A DNA stretch of 64,000 nt from Maratus speciosus (Eukaryota; Arthropoda; Arachnida; Araneae; Salticidae): NCBI GenBank assembly GCA_963932465.1, contig OZ010791.1, positions 617,527,800 to 617,591,799 of the forward strand, given 5' to 3'. Of the stretch, positions 23,166-38,315 are shown in pieces; position 1 is the first letter of the stretch; each line of letters opens with the position of its first letter. The position numbers and the translations under genes are program-made. Below the pieces are notes generated by a model. It was given only the letters and a program-made list of their open reading frames with translations, ran no database searches and was not told the DNA's origin.

Positions 23166-23656
23166 ATGACTTTTAAAGCTCGTCTGTATGATGAAATTTT
23201 TACTTCAAGTCACTTAGTATATACTGTAACTTAAATATTTCACTTTATTTCATTTCATTTTGTCATATTGTTTATTAGTCATTCTGTTTATTTTGTGATT
23301 TTAATCAAGCTCTGTCATATTAGCCTACTAATTATTGTTTTCCTTAAAAATTGTCCTATCTTAAATTTTAAGTGTAAATACTCACATTTTACATGTTAAA
23401 TTACTAAATAATTAGATGTAATTAAGTACCTATATAAATTTATTTTATAACATTATTTTAACTATTCATCAACTATAAATGTAAAATTTCTCGGGTTTGC
23501 CAAATAGTGCAACCCATTGTGAATTACCTGTAATAATCATATAATTTTCATTAAACAGGGTCTTCCAGCCTGCTCGGGCTTCCGGACTCGTTCACGGGTA
23601 TTGGGGTCTCCGTGGGATAGTGTATATGTGTTTTCCACTTGTAGACTAATCAGCTC

Positions 23657-23994
23657 CTATACCGAAATGTTGGCTGTCCACGAGTAGATGACTAGACAGT
23701 TTAGCCTCAGGCTGTAGTCAGTCAAATTGTCAGGATATGCCGAACTTGTAGAATCATGTTTTGACTCTCTTAATGCATCGACATGACTAATATTTGAACC
23801 GTGTCTATGTTCAATAGCATAATCGAAATTAGATAACATTATTGCCCATCTAGCTGTTTTTGTACTCATATCCTTTATCAATGGTCATTTAAAATGAATT
23901 ACAGTCAGTTACGATTTTAAATGGAATATCTAACACATACACTCTAAACTTTTTCAAGGCCCTTATTACAGCCAAAATCTCTGAGTGATTTAGA
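23657..23994 (-). pseudogene. RNase H C-terminal fragment, U3
   Basis: Same fragment and breaks as U1. Confidence 0.82.
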
Positions 23995-24210
23995 AGAAAA
24001 GATTCTAAATTTTGATTTAATATGGAAGAAAGAAAAGCTTTTAATGATCTCAAAAGCATTTTGTCATCAGAACCTGTGCTTTCAATTTACAATCCCAAAA
24101 GAGCGGCGAAAATCCACTGTGATAAAAGTATTGATGACCATGGAGCTGCATTAATGGAACAAACCTCACTCGATAATCAATTCCATCCCACTTCTAACAA
24201 CTTTTTATAG
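23995..24210 (+). pseudogene. RT/RNase H N-terminal fragment, U3
   Basis: Same fragment; codes KIHCDKS with CACTGT, a silent base shared with U4-U6 and not with U1-U2 (CATTGT). Confidence 0.82.
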
Positions 24211-24847
24211 AATTGGCTTAATTCAACACAAATAAAATGACCGACAACTTCTGACTTATTAAAATAATATACTGGACAAAGAATATCTGCCACAAACAGT
24301 CTCGTCGAATATTAAAACCGAGTCTAAATATTGTTCAGCATCCCATCTCGTCTCCGTTGATAGGACAACTGGCGCGGAATTCATAGACTCACTTACACCT
24401 GTGATGTGCTTCATGATGTCATTATGACGTTTTTCCATGGCGACACACAATTGGCTGTTAAAACATTATTTTACATATATATGTGTGTGTTTGTGTGTGT
24501 GCTATATAAAACCATTATAAGACAACATAGAATTCATAATACGCAAACGGAGGTTTAAAAATCAAAAAATGAAAAATTACCGATAGAATAAACTGCTTTC
24601 GCAAAAAAAATGAAACCAAACGTTCACGAAACATTATTAAATTCTTTTGGAAAATAGTATATTCTATTAGCCTGACAGCACACACACCTACTTTTCTAAC
24701 GTTAGCACACGCGTGGGATATATCTCACCCCATTTTGTCTTCCATTACACTTTTGGCTAAATATGTTTTAAAAACGAATCTACTGTTCTGTATTGTAAAA
24801 AGCATCAGTTTCAGTAGTACTTCTTTTTACGGGAAAATCATTCTTGT

Positions 24848-25776
24848 AGGTAGCTTTCATTACAAAAAGCTACCTATTGCAGCCGTTCGGAGGAAAGGTA
24901 TTTCAAAAAATTTTGGTATATTTTCATCGATCATGACCCCCAGACGCCGAAACCACCTTCCGTTCAAAATTGACATATATATATATATATGTATGTATCT
25001 GACTTTTGTCACACTGTAACTCTCGTATTTATGAACCGATTTGGATGTAATTCAGTGTGTACATGGTACATACCAATGTTTCGACCGAGTTCGTTGGTCA
25101 GTTTCATCCGCTATTTTGTTTCAAAATGGCGGCCATTTAAACATTTTTAAAAAATGTAAAATTTGAAATGTAGTACCAAAAAATTGAAAATGGAAAAATA
25201 TTTTTTCTTATGTATTTGACCTTTATACAAAGATTCCGGAGCAGTTTTGTTTTGTCTATATCTTAAAAAATGGCCGAGTTATAGCATTTTGAATTTCTAG
25301 CGTGGCTGACATTTTGAAACGTCCTGAATTTTGTCACGCGATAAAAGGCGTATTTATGAACCGATTTGGATTTATCTTCGTTTATACATAGTACATACCA
25401 ATGTCTTTACCGAGTTCGTTGGCCAGCTTCATCCGCCATTTGTTTAAAAATAGCGGCCATTTAAATTTTTAAGAAAAATTTATATTTGAAATGTGGTACC
25501 AAAAAATTGAGAATTGAAAAAATATTTTCTTTTTATGTGTTTGACCTTGATAAAAAGATTCGGAAGCAGTTTTTGTTTCGTCTATATCTTAAAAAATGGC
25601 TGAGTTATAGCATTTTGAATTTCTAGCGTGGCTGACATTTTGAAACGTCCTGATTTTTATTACGTGATAACGGGCGTATTTATGAACCGATTTGGATGTA
25701 CCTTGGTGTGTACGTAGTACATACAAATATCTCGACCGAGTTCGTTGTCCAGCTTCATCCGCCATCTTGTTTCAAA
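24848..25776 (+). mobile_element. Truncated long inverted-repeat element (U3 part)
   Basis: Same extent and breakpoint. Its second subrepeat has TTTATCTTCG, shared only with U4; U1, U2 and U5 have TTTAACTTCG. Confidence 0.88.
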
Positions 25777-26896
25777 CAGATTTCCAGATTCGCACAGATG
25801 TTGATGGACACGTGCAAACCCATGTGAACCTGAGGTTTGTGCCAGTTGGAGTAGCGTTCTGCATACATTTGCATAGCTCTCTCACCATAAATTAGATGCA
25901 TATCTACTTATTAATTTAATTTATATTTTAGCAATTATCTAATTTGGCCATTCGTTTTCATTTACGACTAGTGCACTTTCTATAGTTTCCTTAAAGGTCA
26001 GGAGCACAAAACTCAAATTTGTACTATTTTTTTCTGCCATACGTATCTTGATTAATTCGTTATTGAAGCTTTATCTAATTTTTTAGCTATAAATAAAAAA
26101 AAATTCTAATACATTAAAGTTTGTGTTACTTTTATTTCTGCACAGCTAAAACTCTCTTACTAGTTGTAGTCTCTTTACTCACCAAATAGTCCAACATGCA
26201 TTTTTTTCTACTAAAAATTCTTTTAGAGGAGAAAATATTCACACAGATGAAGCATGCATTTGCATGTTCGCATACATATCGCCTGTTTAAAGAAATCTGC
26301 TGTTAAATAATACAAAAAGTTGCAAAAAAATGAAATATGAGCAATAAAGTTTGCACACACATTATTTTGTCGATATTCATGTTCAGAAAGGGTGTTTTAT
26401 TAGTTAAGCAAACAACAAATTAAGAGAAAAAATCTGAATACCAGAAAAAGAATAAACAGAAGAAAAAAAGATGAATACCAGAAAAGAATAAACAGAAGTA
26501 AAAAAGAAGAATACTAGAAAAAGAATAAACAGAAGAAAAATGGATTTTTCCCATATTTTTTTCAAAAAGGAGATTTAACTTGAAGTGTATTGTAAACAAT
26601 TCAGCTTCACCTCTGTGAAATGATGGAAAGAGCAAGCTACAAAAACTAAAAATCTTTTTAAAAAAAGAAATAATTAAAGAAGAACAAAATAATAAAATAA
26701 AGGAAATTTTTATTGACAAAAATAAATGAATTGACTTGTTAATATATCAGCCACAAGTCTGAGTTTTTTGAAGAATCGACATGTTTGAAATAGAAAAAAA
26801 ATGAGAAGGTGTTTTTTTAATATATATAAGGTAAATATATGCCGACAAAAACTAAATGTTATAAAATTTGTTTCATTAATTTCATATAGTTTGAGA

Positions 26897-26901
<5 letters not shown>

Positions 26902-26946
<45 letters not shown>
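26902..26946. repeat. (TA)n microsatellite, U4
   Basis: About 45 bp of TA dinucleotides. Confidence 0.95.
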
Positions 26947-26950
<4 letters not shown>

Positions 26951-27535
26951 TGACTTGATTCAGCAAAAATAAAATGACAGAAAACTTGACAGAAAATGAG
27001 AACAAAAGAGAGCATAATCGAAAATTGTTTGGGTATTTAGCAATTTAATCATCGGCTCTAAACTGATTCGTCTAAATAAAAACAGTTCTTTGAAGAGTCA
27101 AAGTTCAACTTAAACAAAATTTATGAAACTCATCGTATCTTTACCGTAAGTTAAACAACAGTTTTACTTGAATACATATAGTTTGATATATAGAGACAGA
27201 GTATTGACTTGAATCCGCAGAAATAAAATGACAGACAACTTCTGACTTATTATATTATATTGAAAAAAAGAATATATAGAATACAGGTATTTACAAGACA
27301 GATATGTTCGTAATGAATTGGAATCTTAAAAAAGGATCATAATGCCTCATATATCCCTCACACATAGTCTTCTTCAATATTAACGCAGAGTCTAAACATC
27401 GTTTAGTCTCATCTCGTCTCCGTTGAACTGACAACTGGCACGGAATGCATACCCCACTTACATCTGTGACGTGATTCTTGATTCATTATGATGTTTTTCC
27501 ATGGCGACACCCAATTGGCTTCGGGTCGCTCGCTA

Positions 27536-28750
27536 GAAGCAGAAACAACCTCTTTTGTATAGTAGTTCAAGATCAAGATAGTTTAACTATGAAAACTACT
27601 CAAGCTCAAGAGATTGATGAGCATATAAAAGCCATAAAAGAAATTATAAAACTCAAACCTTATGATTATATAGTTAAACACGATGTCCTATGTAAATGTG
27701 TTAATGATAATGATTTGTTAGTTGTCCCAGACGAAGTGTAAATGAATATAATTAAAAACGTTCACGAAAATGTCATTATGCAGTTGCACCAACAGAAAAA
27801 AATTTAGAGAATGATTCCTAAAGTTAAACAAAAAATTGAGAAGTGTGTAACAAACTGTGTTCCCTGTATTTTAGTCATCCGAAAATCTGGTAAACAAGGA
27901 GATCCGATAGAAAAAGAAGAAAGCCCACCGCATATTTATATGTTGATCACTTAAGTCCATTAAAAAGTACACATAAAAATTATAAACACGTTTTCGCAGC
28001 CATTGGCGCTTTCACAAAATTTGTTTGATTGTATCCTACAAAATCTACCAATGTATCAGAAGTAATTTGAAAATTAGAAGTCCAAAAACTGTTTTCGGAA
28101 GCCCATCTCACATAATTTCGGATAAGGGTGCCGCCTTTACGTGTAAAACCTTTGAAGACTACTGTACCCGAAAAATACTCAACACATTCGGATTACCATG
28201 AGTCTGCCAAGAGCTAACAGCCAAGTCGAGAGCCTAAACTCCATTATAACATCCGCTCTCTCAAAATTGTCTATAAAAACCAAGCGAAGTGGTATACACA
28301 TGTGAGTGATGTCTTGTAATTAACAAATTCGAAATTTCAAAGAAGTATTAACACCACCCCTTTCGAGTTATTATTTCCAACTAAAATGAAATAAAAAATG
28401 TTAAAATTACTGATCTCTTGAACGCTGAATCAGAATCTGAATTTATCAATAATCGCGAAGAATTGAGAAAAGACGCTAAAAAAATAATTTAAAAAAATTC
28501 ATAATGAGAGCCGTAAAATTTATAATCTCAGACGAAAAAAAACCTAACAAATTTAAACTTAAGGATATGTTGCTATTACACACATACAACAAGGTCCAGG
28601 TTTGAAGCTAAAATCAAAATATGTAGGTCCTTGCAAAGTTATAAAAGTAAAAATTAACGACACATACGATGTGGAAAAGCCCAGTTTACAAATAGTTCAA
28701 TGGTCACAAGTACTTGGCGCCGAGTTTACGAAGCTGTGGACTGATAAAGC
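27536..28750 (+). pseudogene. Ty3/gypsy-like integrase pseudogene, U4
   Basis: Same remnant, first open segment ending at 27741; U1-type bases near 28362. Confidence 0.85.
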
Positions 28751-28958
28751 TTAACCCCTTGGGGACGAGCAGCACGTATACGTGCCGCATGAAGCGCTCA
28801 GAATCCTTGTTTTTCCTCACCAGTAAAATTTTACTGTAAAGTTTGCCTTATTTAATCAGCGCATTTTCTCGATTCAAGAAGACACAAATTTCTGTTTTTA
28901 AAAAACGGTGACAAAACATTAAAAATTTCGTAAAAGGCTCCCGTCCCGAAGGGGTTAA
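28751..28958. mobile_element. TTAA-flanked MITE, U4
   Basis: As in the other units, but the internal palindrome has one G to A change (GAGCAGCACG). Confidence 0.88.
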
Positions 28959-29439
28959 AGTCGTTTTAAAAGGATAAAAGATAATTTTTACGATTGTGAC
29001 ACAATTACCGGACTCACAAACACAAAAACGATTCCGACTAACCCATAATTCCGAAGAAATGTGAAATCATTTGTAAAATGTGGTAAAAAAAAAAAGACGA
29101 AGAAGAGAAAAGTAAAAAAAAAAAAAATGTATTCTGTAGTTTAACGACGGACGGTAAGATTCGGATTTTATCTCCAAAAATCATATTATTCCATATTATG
29201 TTAGTGGACACGGCAGTTTTCCAGCCTTTGTTAAGAAAATAGGGAAACGAGACTCTCCATCCTGCCCATGCGGCAAGGGGATAGGAGGCCCGATCCATTA
29301 CCAACCTTACCCGTTCAACCCGTTTCAACCTTAAAAGGATCATATTTGATCAAACAAATTATATCAAGTTAAAAACCAGCTATAATATTTTAAACAAACA
29401 TTTTTCATTTATAAACAAGTAAGAAAAGTCAAGCATTAA

Positions 29440-30732
29440 GCATAGATTATGAAACACTTTCCAACACTTCCTGAATGCTTTAAAAAAACTTCGTTATTTA
29501 GGGAAATAAGGTATATACGAGAACTAAGTAAACATTTTAGAAAACGCATAAAACATTTGAAAAACTGATTTCAGCAGTTACCGTCCATAGCAAATATGTG
29601 TTACAATTCTTTTGAACAGCCCTGTATTGGATCTGTAGGTTGATATATATACTACATAATGGGGAAATTTAGTTTAGCAAGAAAACACATAACAAGTTGA
29701 AATTTCTCTTTCAGCAATTTATACTAATAGATGGAAACATACTTGTATACTTTTGTACAACCCTGTAGTTAACCTAGTACCTTTATTACACGCCACTATT
29801 TAGCTAAAGTTTAATTCAAAGTAAAACACTCTTAAAACTACCGGAATCACATTTCCAGAAATTATCATTTATAGACGGCCATGTATCCAATTATTTGCGT
29901 GACCCTGTATATCATTTTATATATGTTTTATAAACATTTCATAGTAAAATAAATGCAGTTCAGCGTAAAAATGCCTAACTCATTTTAAAATCATCTTTAA
30001 GCAATTTGCAATCATACTCAGTAACCATTACGAATTCTTTTGTGTAGCACTGTATATCAATTACAGCATTTATACACAACATATGCAAGGTATAAGTATA
30101 GTGAAACATAAAAGCACATAACATAATTAAAAATGCATTTCCAGCAATCATCGCTAATATACAGTACTTCGGATACAATATGGTATCTGAAATCTTTTGT
30201 GTGTCCCTGTAAATGCTATGCACTTTGTATTATCCATAAAATAAGTTATAGTAAACCTCAGCGACGTATATCAATTTCATCATACATGAAATAATTTAAC
30301 ATAATTGAAATACGCCGGAAAAATTTTCCTCCACCCCTATATCATTATGTAACGGAATTCTTTTGTGTGGACCTGTAAATGAATAATAGCTATTTTTTGC
30401 GCCGCCTAGTCTACAGAAAAAGCATATTTTAGTGCACTTGATAAATGCATATCAGTTTTTTTATGTTTGAAAGCATGTAACAGCATTAAAAATCATTTTA
30501 AACGATGTTTTCCCATAGGCCGTAATGTAACGGAAAATTTTTGACTGTCCCTGTAAATGAACTAAACATGCTACAAACTTCATTTACAATAGGGTTCGTG
30601 CTAAGGTAGAGGACACTAACATCCAAAAATTTCTGAACGATACGAGTATATTTACGGGAGTTAGAGCGCGTACAGACGGACAGACAAACCGAAGTCATAA
30701 ACACTTTTCAACTTTGTTGGAAAGTGTTAAAA
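29440..30732 (-). mobile_element. Helentron/HINE-like element, U4
   Basis: Hairpin 30700-30728 and inverted copy at 29453-29466. Confidence 0.55.
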
Positions 30733-31223
30733 ATGACTTTTAAAGCTCGTCTGTATGATGAAATTTTTACTTCAAGTCACTTAGTATATACTGTAACTTA
30801 AATATTTTACTTTATTTCATTTCATTTTGTCATATTGTTTATTAGTCATTCTGTTTATTTTGTGATTTTAATCAAGCTCTGTCATATTAGCCTACTAATT
30901 ATTGTTTTCCTTAAAAATTGTCCTATCTTAAATTTTAAGCGTAAATACTCACATTTTACATGTTAAATTACTAAATAATTAGATGTAATTAAGTACCTAT
31001 ATAAATTTATTTTATAACATTATTTTAACTATTCATCAACTATAAATGTAAAATTTCTCGGGTTTGCCAAATAGTGCAACCCATTGTGAATTACCTGTAA
31101 TAATCATATAATTTTCATTAAACAGGGTCTTCCAGCCTGCTCGGGCTTCCGGACTCGTTCACGGGTATTGGGGTCTCCGTGGGATAGTGTATATGTGTTT
31201 TCCACTTGTAGACTAATCAGCTC

Positions 31224-31561
31224 CTATACCGAAATGTTGGCTGTCCACGAGTAGATGGCTAGACAGTTTAGCCTCAGGCTGTAGTCAGTCAAATTGTCAG
31301 GATATGCCGAACTTGTAGAATCATGTTTTGACTCTCTTAATGCATCGACATGACTAATATTTGAACCGTGTCTATGTTCAATAGCATAATCGAAATTAGA
31401 TAACATTATTGCCCATCTAGCTGTTTTTGTACTCATATCCTTTATCAATGGTCATTTAAAATGAATTACAGTCAGTTACGATTTTAAATGGAATATCTAA
31501 CACATACACTCTAAACTTTTTCAAGGCCCGTATTACAGCCAAAATCTCTGAGTGATTTAGA
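31224..31561 (-). pseudogene. RNase H C-terminal fragment, U4
   Basis: Same fragment with a Val to Ala change near its end that is shared with U5. Confidence 0.82.
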
Positions 31562-31777
31562 AGAAAAGATTCTAAATTTTGATTTAATATGGAAGAAAGA
31601 AAAGCTTTTAATGATCTCAAAAGCATTTTGTCATCAGAACCTGTGCTTTCAATTTACAATCCCAAAAGAGCGGCGAAAATCCACTGTGATAAAAGTATTG
31701 ATGACCATGGAGCTGCATTAATGGAACAAACCTCACTCGATAATCAATTCCATCCCACTTCTAACAACTTTTTATAG
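31562..31777 (+). pseudogene. RT/RNase H N-terminal fragment, U4
   Basis: Same fragment, frame from 31589. Confidence 0.82.
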
Positions 31778-32414
31778 AATTGGCTTAATTCAACACAAAT
31801 AAAATGACCGACAACTTCTGACTTATTAAAATAATATACTGGACAAAGAATATCTGCCACAAACAGTCTCGTCGAATATTAAAACCGAGTCTAAATATTG
31901 TTCAGCATCCCATCTCGTCTCCGTTGATATGACAACTGGCGCGGAATTCATAGACTCACTTACACCTGTGATGTGCTTCATGATGTCATTATGACGTTTT
32001 TCCATGGCGACACACAATTGGCTGTTAAAACATTATTTTACATATATATGTGTGTGTTTGTGTGTGTGCTATATAAAACCATTATAAGACAACATAGAAT
32101 TCATAATACGCAAACGGAGGTTTAAAAATCAAAAAATGAAAAATTACCGATAGAATAAACTGCTTTCGCAAAAAAAATGAAACCAAACGTTCACGAAACA
32201 TTATTAAATTCTTTTGGAAAATAGTATATTCTATTAGCCTGACAGCACACACACCTACTTTTCTAACGTTAGCACACGCGTGGGATATATCTCACCCCAT
32301 TTTGTCTTCCATTACACTTTTGGCTAAATATGTTTTAAAAACGAATCGACTGTTCTGTATTGTAAAAAACATCAGTTTCAGTAGTACTTCTTTTTACGGG
32401 AAAATCATTCTTGT

Positions 32415-33343
32415 AGGTAGCTTTCATTACAAAAAGCTACCTATTGCAGCCGTTCGGAGGAAAGGTATTTCAAAAAATTTTGGTATATTTTCATCGATCA
32501 TGACCCCCAGACGCCGAAACCACCTTCCGTTCAAAATTGACATATATATATATATATGTATGTATCTGACTTTTGTCACACTGTAACTCTCGTATTTATG
32601 AACCGATTTGGATGTAATTCAGTGTGTACATGGTACATACCAATGTTTCGACCGAGTTCGTTGGTCAGTTTCATCCGCTATTTTGTTTCAAAATGGCGGC
32701 CATTTAAACATTTTTAAAAAATGTAAAATTTGAAATGTAGTACCAAAAAATTGAAAATGGAAAAATATTTTTTCTTATGTATTTGACCTTTATACAAAGA
32801 TTCCGGAGCAGTTTTGTTTTGTCTATATCTTAAAAAATGGCCGAGTTATAGCATTTTGAATTTCTAGCGTGGCTGACATTTTGAAACGTCCTGAATTTTG
32901 TCACGCGATAAAAGGCGTATTTATGAACCGATTTGGATTTATCTTCGTTTATACATAGTACATACCAATGTCTTTACCGAGTTCGTTGGCCAGCTTCATC
33001 CGCCATTTGTTTAAAAATAGCGGCCATTTAAATTTTTAAGAAAAATTTATATTTGAAATGTGGTACCAAAAAATTGAGAATTGAAAAAATATTTTCTTCT
33101 TATGTGTTTGACCTTGATAAAAAGATTCGGAAGCAGTTTTTGTTTCGTCTATATCTTAAAAAATGGCTGAGTTATAGCATTTTGAATTTCTAGCGTGGCT
33201 GACATTTTGAAACGTCCTGATTTTTATTACGTGATAACGGGCGTATTTATGAACCGATTTGGATGTACCTTGGTGTGTACGTAGTACATACAAATATCTC
33301 GACCGAGTTCGTTGTCCAGCTTCATCCGCCATCTTGTTTCAAA
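32415..33343 (+). mobile_element. Truncated long inverted-repeat element (U4 part)
   Basis: Same extent and breakpoint as U1-U3. Confidence 0.88.
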
Positions 33344-34463
33344 CAGATTTCCAGATTCGCACAGATGTTGATGGACACGTGCAAACCCATGTGAACCTGA
33401 GGTTTGTGCCAGTTGGAGTAGCGTTCTGCATACATTTGCATAGCTCTCTCACCATAAATTAGATGCATATCTACTTATTAATTTAATTTATATTTTAGCA
33501 ATTATCTAATTTGGCCATTCGTTTTCATTTACGACTAGTGCACTTTCTATAGTTTCCTTAAAGGTCAGGAGCACAAAACTCAAATTTGTACTATTTTTTT
33601 CTGCCATACGTATCTTGATTAATTCGTTATTGAAGCTTTATCTAATTTTTTAGCTATAAATAAAAAAAAATTCTAATACATTAAAGTTTGTGTTACTTTT
33701 ATTTCTGCACAGCTAAAACTCTCTTACTAGTTGTAGTCTCTTTACTCACCAAATAGTCCAACATGCATTTTTTTCTACTAAAAATTCTTTTAGAGGAGAA
33801 AATATTCACACAGATGAAGCATGCATTTGCATGTTCGCATACATATCGCCTGTTTAAAGAAATCTGCTGTTAAATAATACAAAAAGTTGCAAAAAAATGA
33901 AATATGAGCAATAAAGTTTGCACACACATTATTTTGTCGATATTCATGTTCAGAAAGGGTGTTTTATTAGTTAAGCAAACAACAAATTAAGAGAAAAAAT
34001 CTGAATACCAGAAAAAGAATAAACAGAAGAAAAAAAGATGAATACCAGAAAAGAATAAACAGAAGTAAAAAAGAAGAATACTAGAAAAAGAATAAACAGA
34101 AGAAAAATGGATTTTTCCCATATTTTTTTCAAAAAGGAGATTTAACTTGAAGTGTATTGTAAACAATTCAGCTTCACCTCTGTGAAATGATGGAAAGAGC
34201 AAGCTACAAAAACTAAAAATCTTTTTAAAAAAAGAAATAATTAAAGAAGAACAAAATAATAAAATAAAGGAAATTTTTATTGACAAAAATAAATGAATTG
34301 ACTTGTTAATATATCAGCCACAAGTCTGAGTTTTTTGAAGAATCGACATGTTTGAAATAGAAAAAAAATGAGAAGGTGTTTTTTTAATATATATAAGGTA
34401 AATATATGCCGACAAAAACTAAATGTTATAAAATTTGTTTCATTAATTTCATATAGTTTGAGA

Positions 34464-34469
<6 letters not shown>

Positions 34470-34521
<52 letters not shown>
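34470..34521. repeat. (TA)n microsatellite, U5
   Basis: About 52 bp of TA dinucleotides. Confidence 0.95.
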
Positions 34522-34525
<4 letters not shown>

Positions 34526-35110
34526 TGACTTGATTCAGCAAAAATAAAATGACAGAAAACTTGACAGAAAATGAGAACAAAAGAGAGCATAATCGAAAAT
34601 TGTTTGGGTATTTAGCAATTTAATCATCGGCTCTAAACTGATTCGTCTAAATAAAAACAGTTCTTTGAAGAGTCAAAGTTCAACTTAAACAAAATTTATG
34701 AAACTCATCGTATCTTTACCGTAAGTTAAACAACAGTTTTACTTGAATACATATAGTTTGATATATAGAGACAGAGTATTGACTTGAATCCGCAGAAATA
34801 AAATGACAGACAACTTCTGACTTATTATATTATATTGAAAAAAAGAATATATAGAATACAGGTATTTACAAGACAGATATGTTCGTAATGAATTGGAATC
34901 TTAAAAAAGGATCATAATGCCTCATATATCCCTCACACATAGTCTTCTTCAATATTAACGCAGAGTCTAAACATCGTTTAGTCTCATCTCGTCTCCGTTG
35001 AACTGACAACTGGCACGGAATGCATACCCCACTTACATCTGTGACGTGATTCTTGATTCATTATGATGTTTTTCCATGGCGACACCCAATTGGCTTCGGG
35101 TCGCTCGCTA

Positions 35111-36325
35111 GAAGCAGAAACAACCTCTTTTGTATAGTAGTTCAAGATCAAGATAGTTTAACTATGAAAACTACTCAAGCTCAAGAGATTGATGAGCATA
35201 TAAAAGCCATAAAAGAAATTATAAAACTCAAACCTTATGATTATATAGTTAAACACGATGTCCTATGTAAATGTGTTAATGATAATGATTTGTTAGTTGT
35301 CCCAGACGAAGTGTAAATGAATATAATTAAAAACGTTCACGAAAATGTCATTATGCAGTTGCACCAACAGAAAAAAATTTAGAGAATGATTCCTAAAGTT
35401 AAACAAAAAATTGAGAAGTGTGTAACAAACTGTGTTCCCTGTATTTTAGTCATCCGAAAATCTGGTAAACAAGGAGATCCGATAGAAAAAGAAGAAAGCC
35501 CACCGCATATTTATATGTTGATCACTTAAGTCCATTAAAAAGTACACATAAAAATTATAAACACGTTTTCGCAGCCATTGGCGCTTTCACAAAATTTGTT
35601 TGATTGTATCCTACAAAATCTACCAATGTATCAGAAGTAATTTGAAAATTAGAAGTCCAAAAACTGTTTTCGGAAGCCCATCTCACATAATTTCGGATAA
35701 GGGTGCCGCCTTTACGTGTAAAACCTTTGAAGACTACTGTACCCGAAAAATACTCAACACATTCGGATTACCATGAGTCTGCCAAGAGCTAACAGCCAAG
35801 TCGAGAGCCTAAACTCCATTATAACATCCGCTCTCTCAAAATTGTCTATAAAAACCAAGCGAAGTGGTATACACATGTGAGTGATGTCTTGTAATTAACA
35901 AATTCGAAATTTCAAAGAAGTATTAACACCACCCCTTTCGAGTTATTATTTCCAACTAAAATGAAATAAAAAATGTTAAAATTACTGATCTCTTGAACGC
36001 TGAATCAGAATCTGAATTTATCAATAATCGCGAAGAATTGAGAAAAGACGCTAAAAAAATAATTTAAAAAAATTCATAATGAGAGCCGTAAAATTTATAA
36101 TCTCAGACGAAAAAAAACCTAACAAATTTAAACTTAAGGATATGTTGCTATTACACACATACAACAAGGTCCAGGTTTGAAGCTAAAATCAAAATATGTA
36201 GGTCCTTGCAAAGTTATAAAAGTAAAAATTAACGACACATACGATGTGGAAAAGCCCAGTTTACAAATAGTTCAATGGTCACAAGTACTTGGCGCCGAGT
36301 TTACGAAGCTGTGGACTGATAAAGC
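35111..36325 (+). pseudogene. Ty3/gypsy-like integrase pseudogene, U5
   Basis: Same remnant, first open segment ending at 35316. Confidence 0.85.
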
Positions 36326-36533
36326 TTAACCCCTTGGGGACGAGCGGCACGTATACGTGCCGCATGAAGCGCTCAGAATCCTTGTTTTTCCTCACCAGTA
36401 AAATTTTACTGTAAAGTTTGCCTTATTTAATCAGCGCATTTTCTCGATTCAAGAAGACACAAATTTCTGTTTTTAAAAAACGGTGACAAAACATTAAAAA
36501 TTTCGTAAAAGGCTCCCGTCCCGAAGGGGTTAA
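36326..36533. mobile_element. TTAA-flanked MITE, U5
   Basis: TTAA at 36326-36329 and 36530-36533; perfect internal palindrome. Confidence 0.88.
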
Positions 36534-37014
36534 AGTCGTTTTAAAAGGATAAAAGATAATTTTTACGATTGTGACACAATTACCGGACTCACAAACACAA
36601 AAACGATTCCGACTAACCCATAATTCCGAAGAAATGTGAAATCATTTGTAAAATGTGGTAAAAAAAAAAAGACGAAGAAGAGAAAAGTAAAAAAAAAAAA
36701 AAAAAAAAAAATGTATTCTGTAGTTTAACGACGGACGGTAAGATTCGGATTTTATCTCCAAAAATCATATTATTCCATATTATGTTAGTGGACACGGCAG
36801 TTTTCCAGCCTTTGTTAAGAAAATAGGGAAACGAGACTCTCCATCCTGCCCATGCGGCAAGGGGATAGGAGGCCCGATCCATTACCAACCTTACCCGTTC
36901 AACCCGTTTCAACCTTAAAATGATCATAATTGATCAAACAAATTATATCAAGTTAAAAACCAGCTATAATATTTTAAACAAACATTTTTCATTTATAAAC
37001 AAGTAAGAAAAGTC

Positions 37015-38315
37015 AAGCATTAAGCATAGATTATGAAACACTTTCCAACACTTCCTGAATGCTTTAAAAAAACTTCGTTATTTAGGGAAATAAGGTATAT
37101 ACGAGAACTAAGTAAACATTTTAGAAAACGCATAAAACATTTGAAAAACTGATTTCAGCAGTTACCGTCCATGGCAAATATGTGTTACAATTCTTTTGAA
37201 CAGCCCTGTATTGGATCTGTAGGTTGATATATATACTACATAATGGGGAAATTTAGTTTAGCAAGAAAACACATAACAAGTTGAAATTTCTCTTTCAGCA
37301 ATTTATACTAATAGATGGAAACATACTTGTATACTTTTGTACAACCCTGTAGTTAACCTAGTACCTTTATTACACGCCACTATTTAGCTAAAGTTTAATT
37401 CAAAGTAAAACACTCTTAAAACTACCGGAATCACATTTCCAGAAATTATCATTTATAGACGGCCATGTATCCAATTATTTGCGTGACCCTGTATATCATT
37501 TTATATATGTTTTATAAACATTTCATAGTAAAATAAATGCAGTTCAGCGTAAAAATGCCTAACTCATTTTAAAATCATCTTTAAGCAATTTGCAATCATA
37601 CTCAGTAACCATTACGAATTCTTTTGTGTAGCACTGTATATCAATTACAGCATTTATACACAACATATGCAAGGTATAAGTATAGGGATACATAAAAGCA
37701 CATAACATAATTAAAAATGCATTTCCAGCAATCATCGCTAATATACAGTACTTCGGATACAATATGGTATCTGAAATCTTTTGTGTGTCCCTGTAAATGC
37801 TATGCACTTTGTATTATCCATGAAATAAGTTATAGTAAACCTCAGCGACGTATATCAATTTCATCATACATGAAATAATTTAACATAATTGAAATACGCC
37901 GGAAAAATTTTCCTCCACCCCTATATCATTATGTAACGGAATTCTTTTGTGTGGACCTGTAAATGAATAATAGCTATTTTTTGCGCCGCCTAGTCTACAG
38001 AAAAAGCATATTTTAGTGCACTTGATAAATGCATATCAGTTTTTTTATGTTTGAAAGCATGTAACAGCATTAAAAATCATTTTAAACGATGTTTTCCCAT
38101 AGGCCGTAATGTAACGGAAAATTTTTGACTGTCCCTGTAAATGAACTAAACATGCTACAAACTTCATTTACAATAGGGTTCGTGCTAAGGTAGAGGACAC
38201 TAACATCCAAAAATTTCTGAACGATACGAGTATATTTACGGGAGTTAGAGCGCGTACAGACGGACAGACAAACCGAAGTCATAAACACTTTTCAACTTTG
38301 TTGGAAAGTGTTAAA
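37015..38315 (-). mobile_element. Helentron/HINE-like element, U5
   Basis: Hairpin 38284-38312 and inverted copy at 37037-37050. It has a local GGGATACAT change near 37685. Confidence 0.55.

Larger units (their letters stand above)
18206..25783 (+). repeat. Macrosatellite unit U3 (7,578 bp)
   Basis: Near-identical to its neighbours over long runs. It is the only unit with a (GA)n extension beside its (TA)n tract. Confidence 0.96.
25784..33350 (+). repeat. Macrosatellite unit U4 (7,567 bp)
   Basis: Part of the homogeneous core. It shares GATGGCTAGAC (near 31253) and GGCCCGTATT (near 31526) with U5 only. Confidence 0.96.
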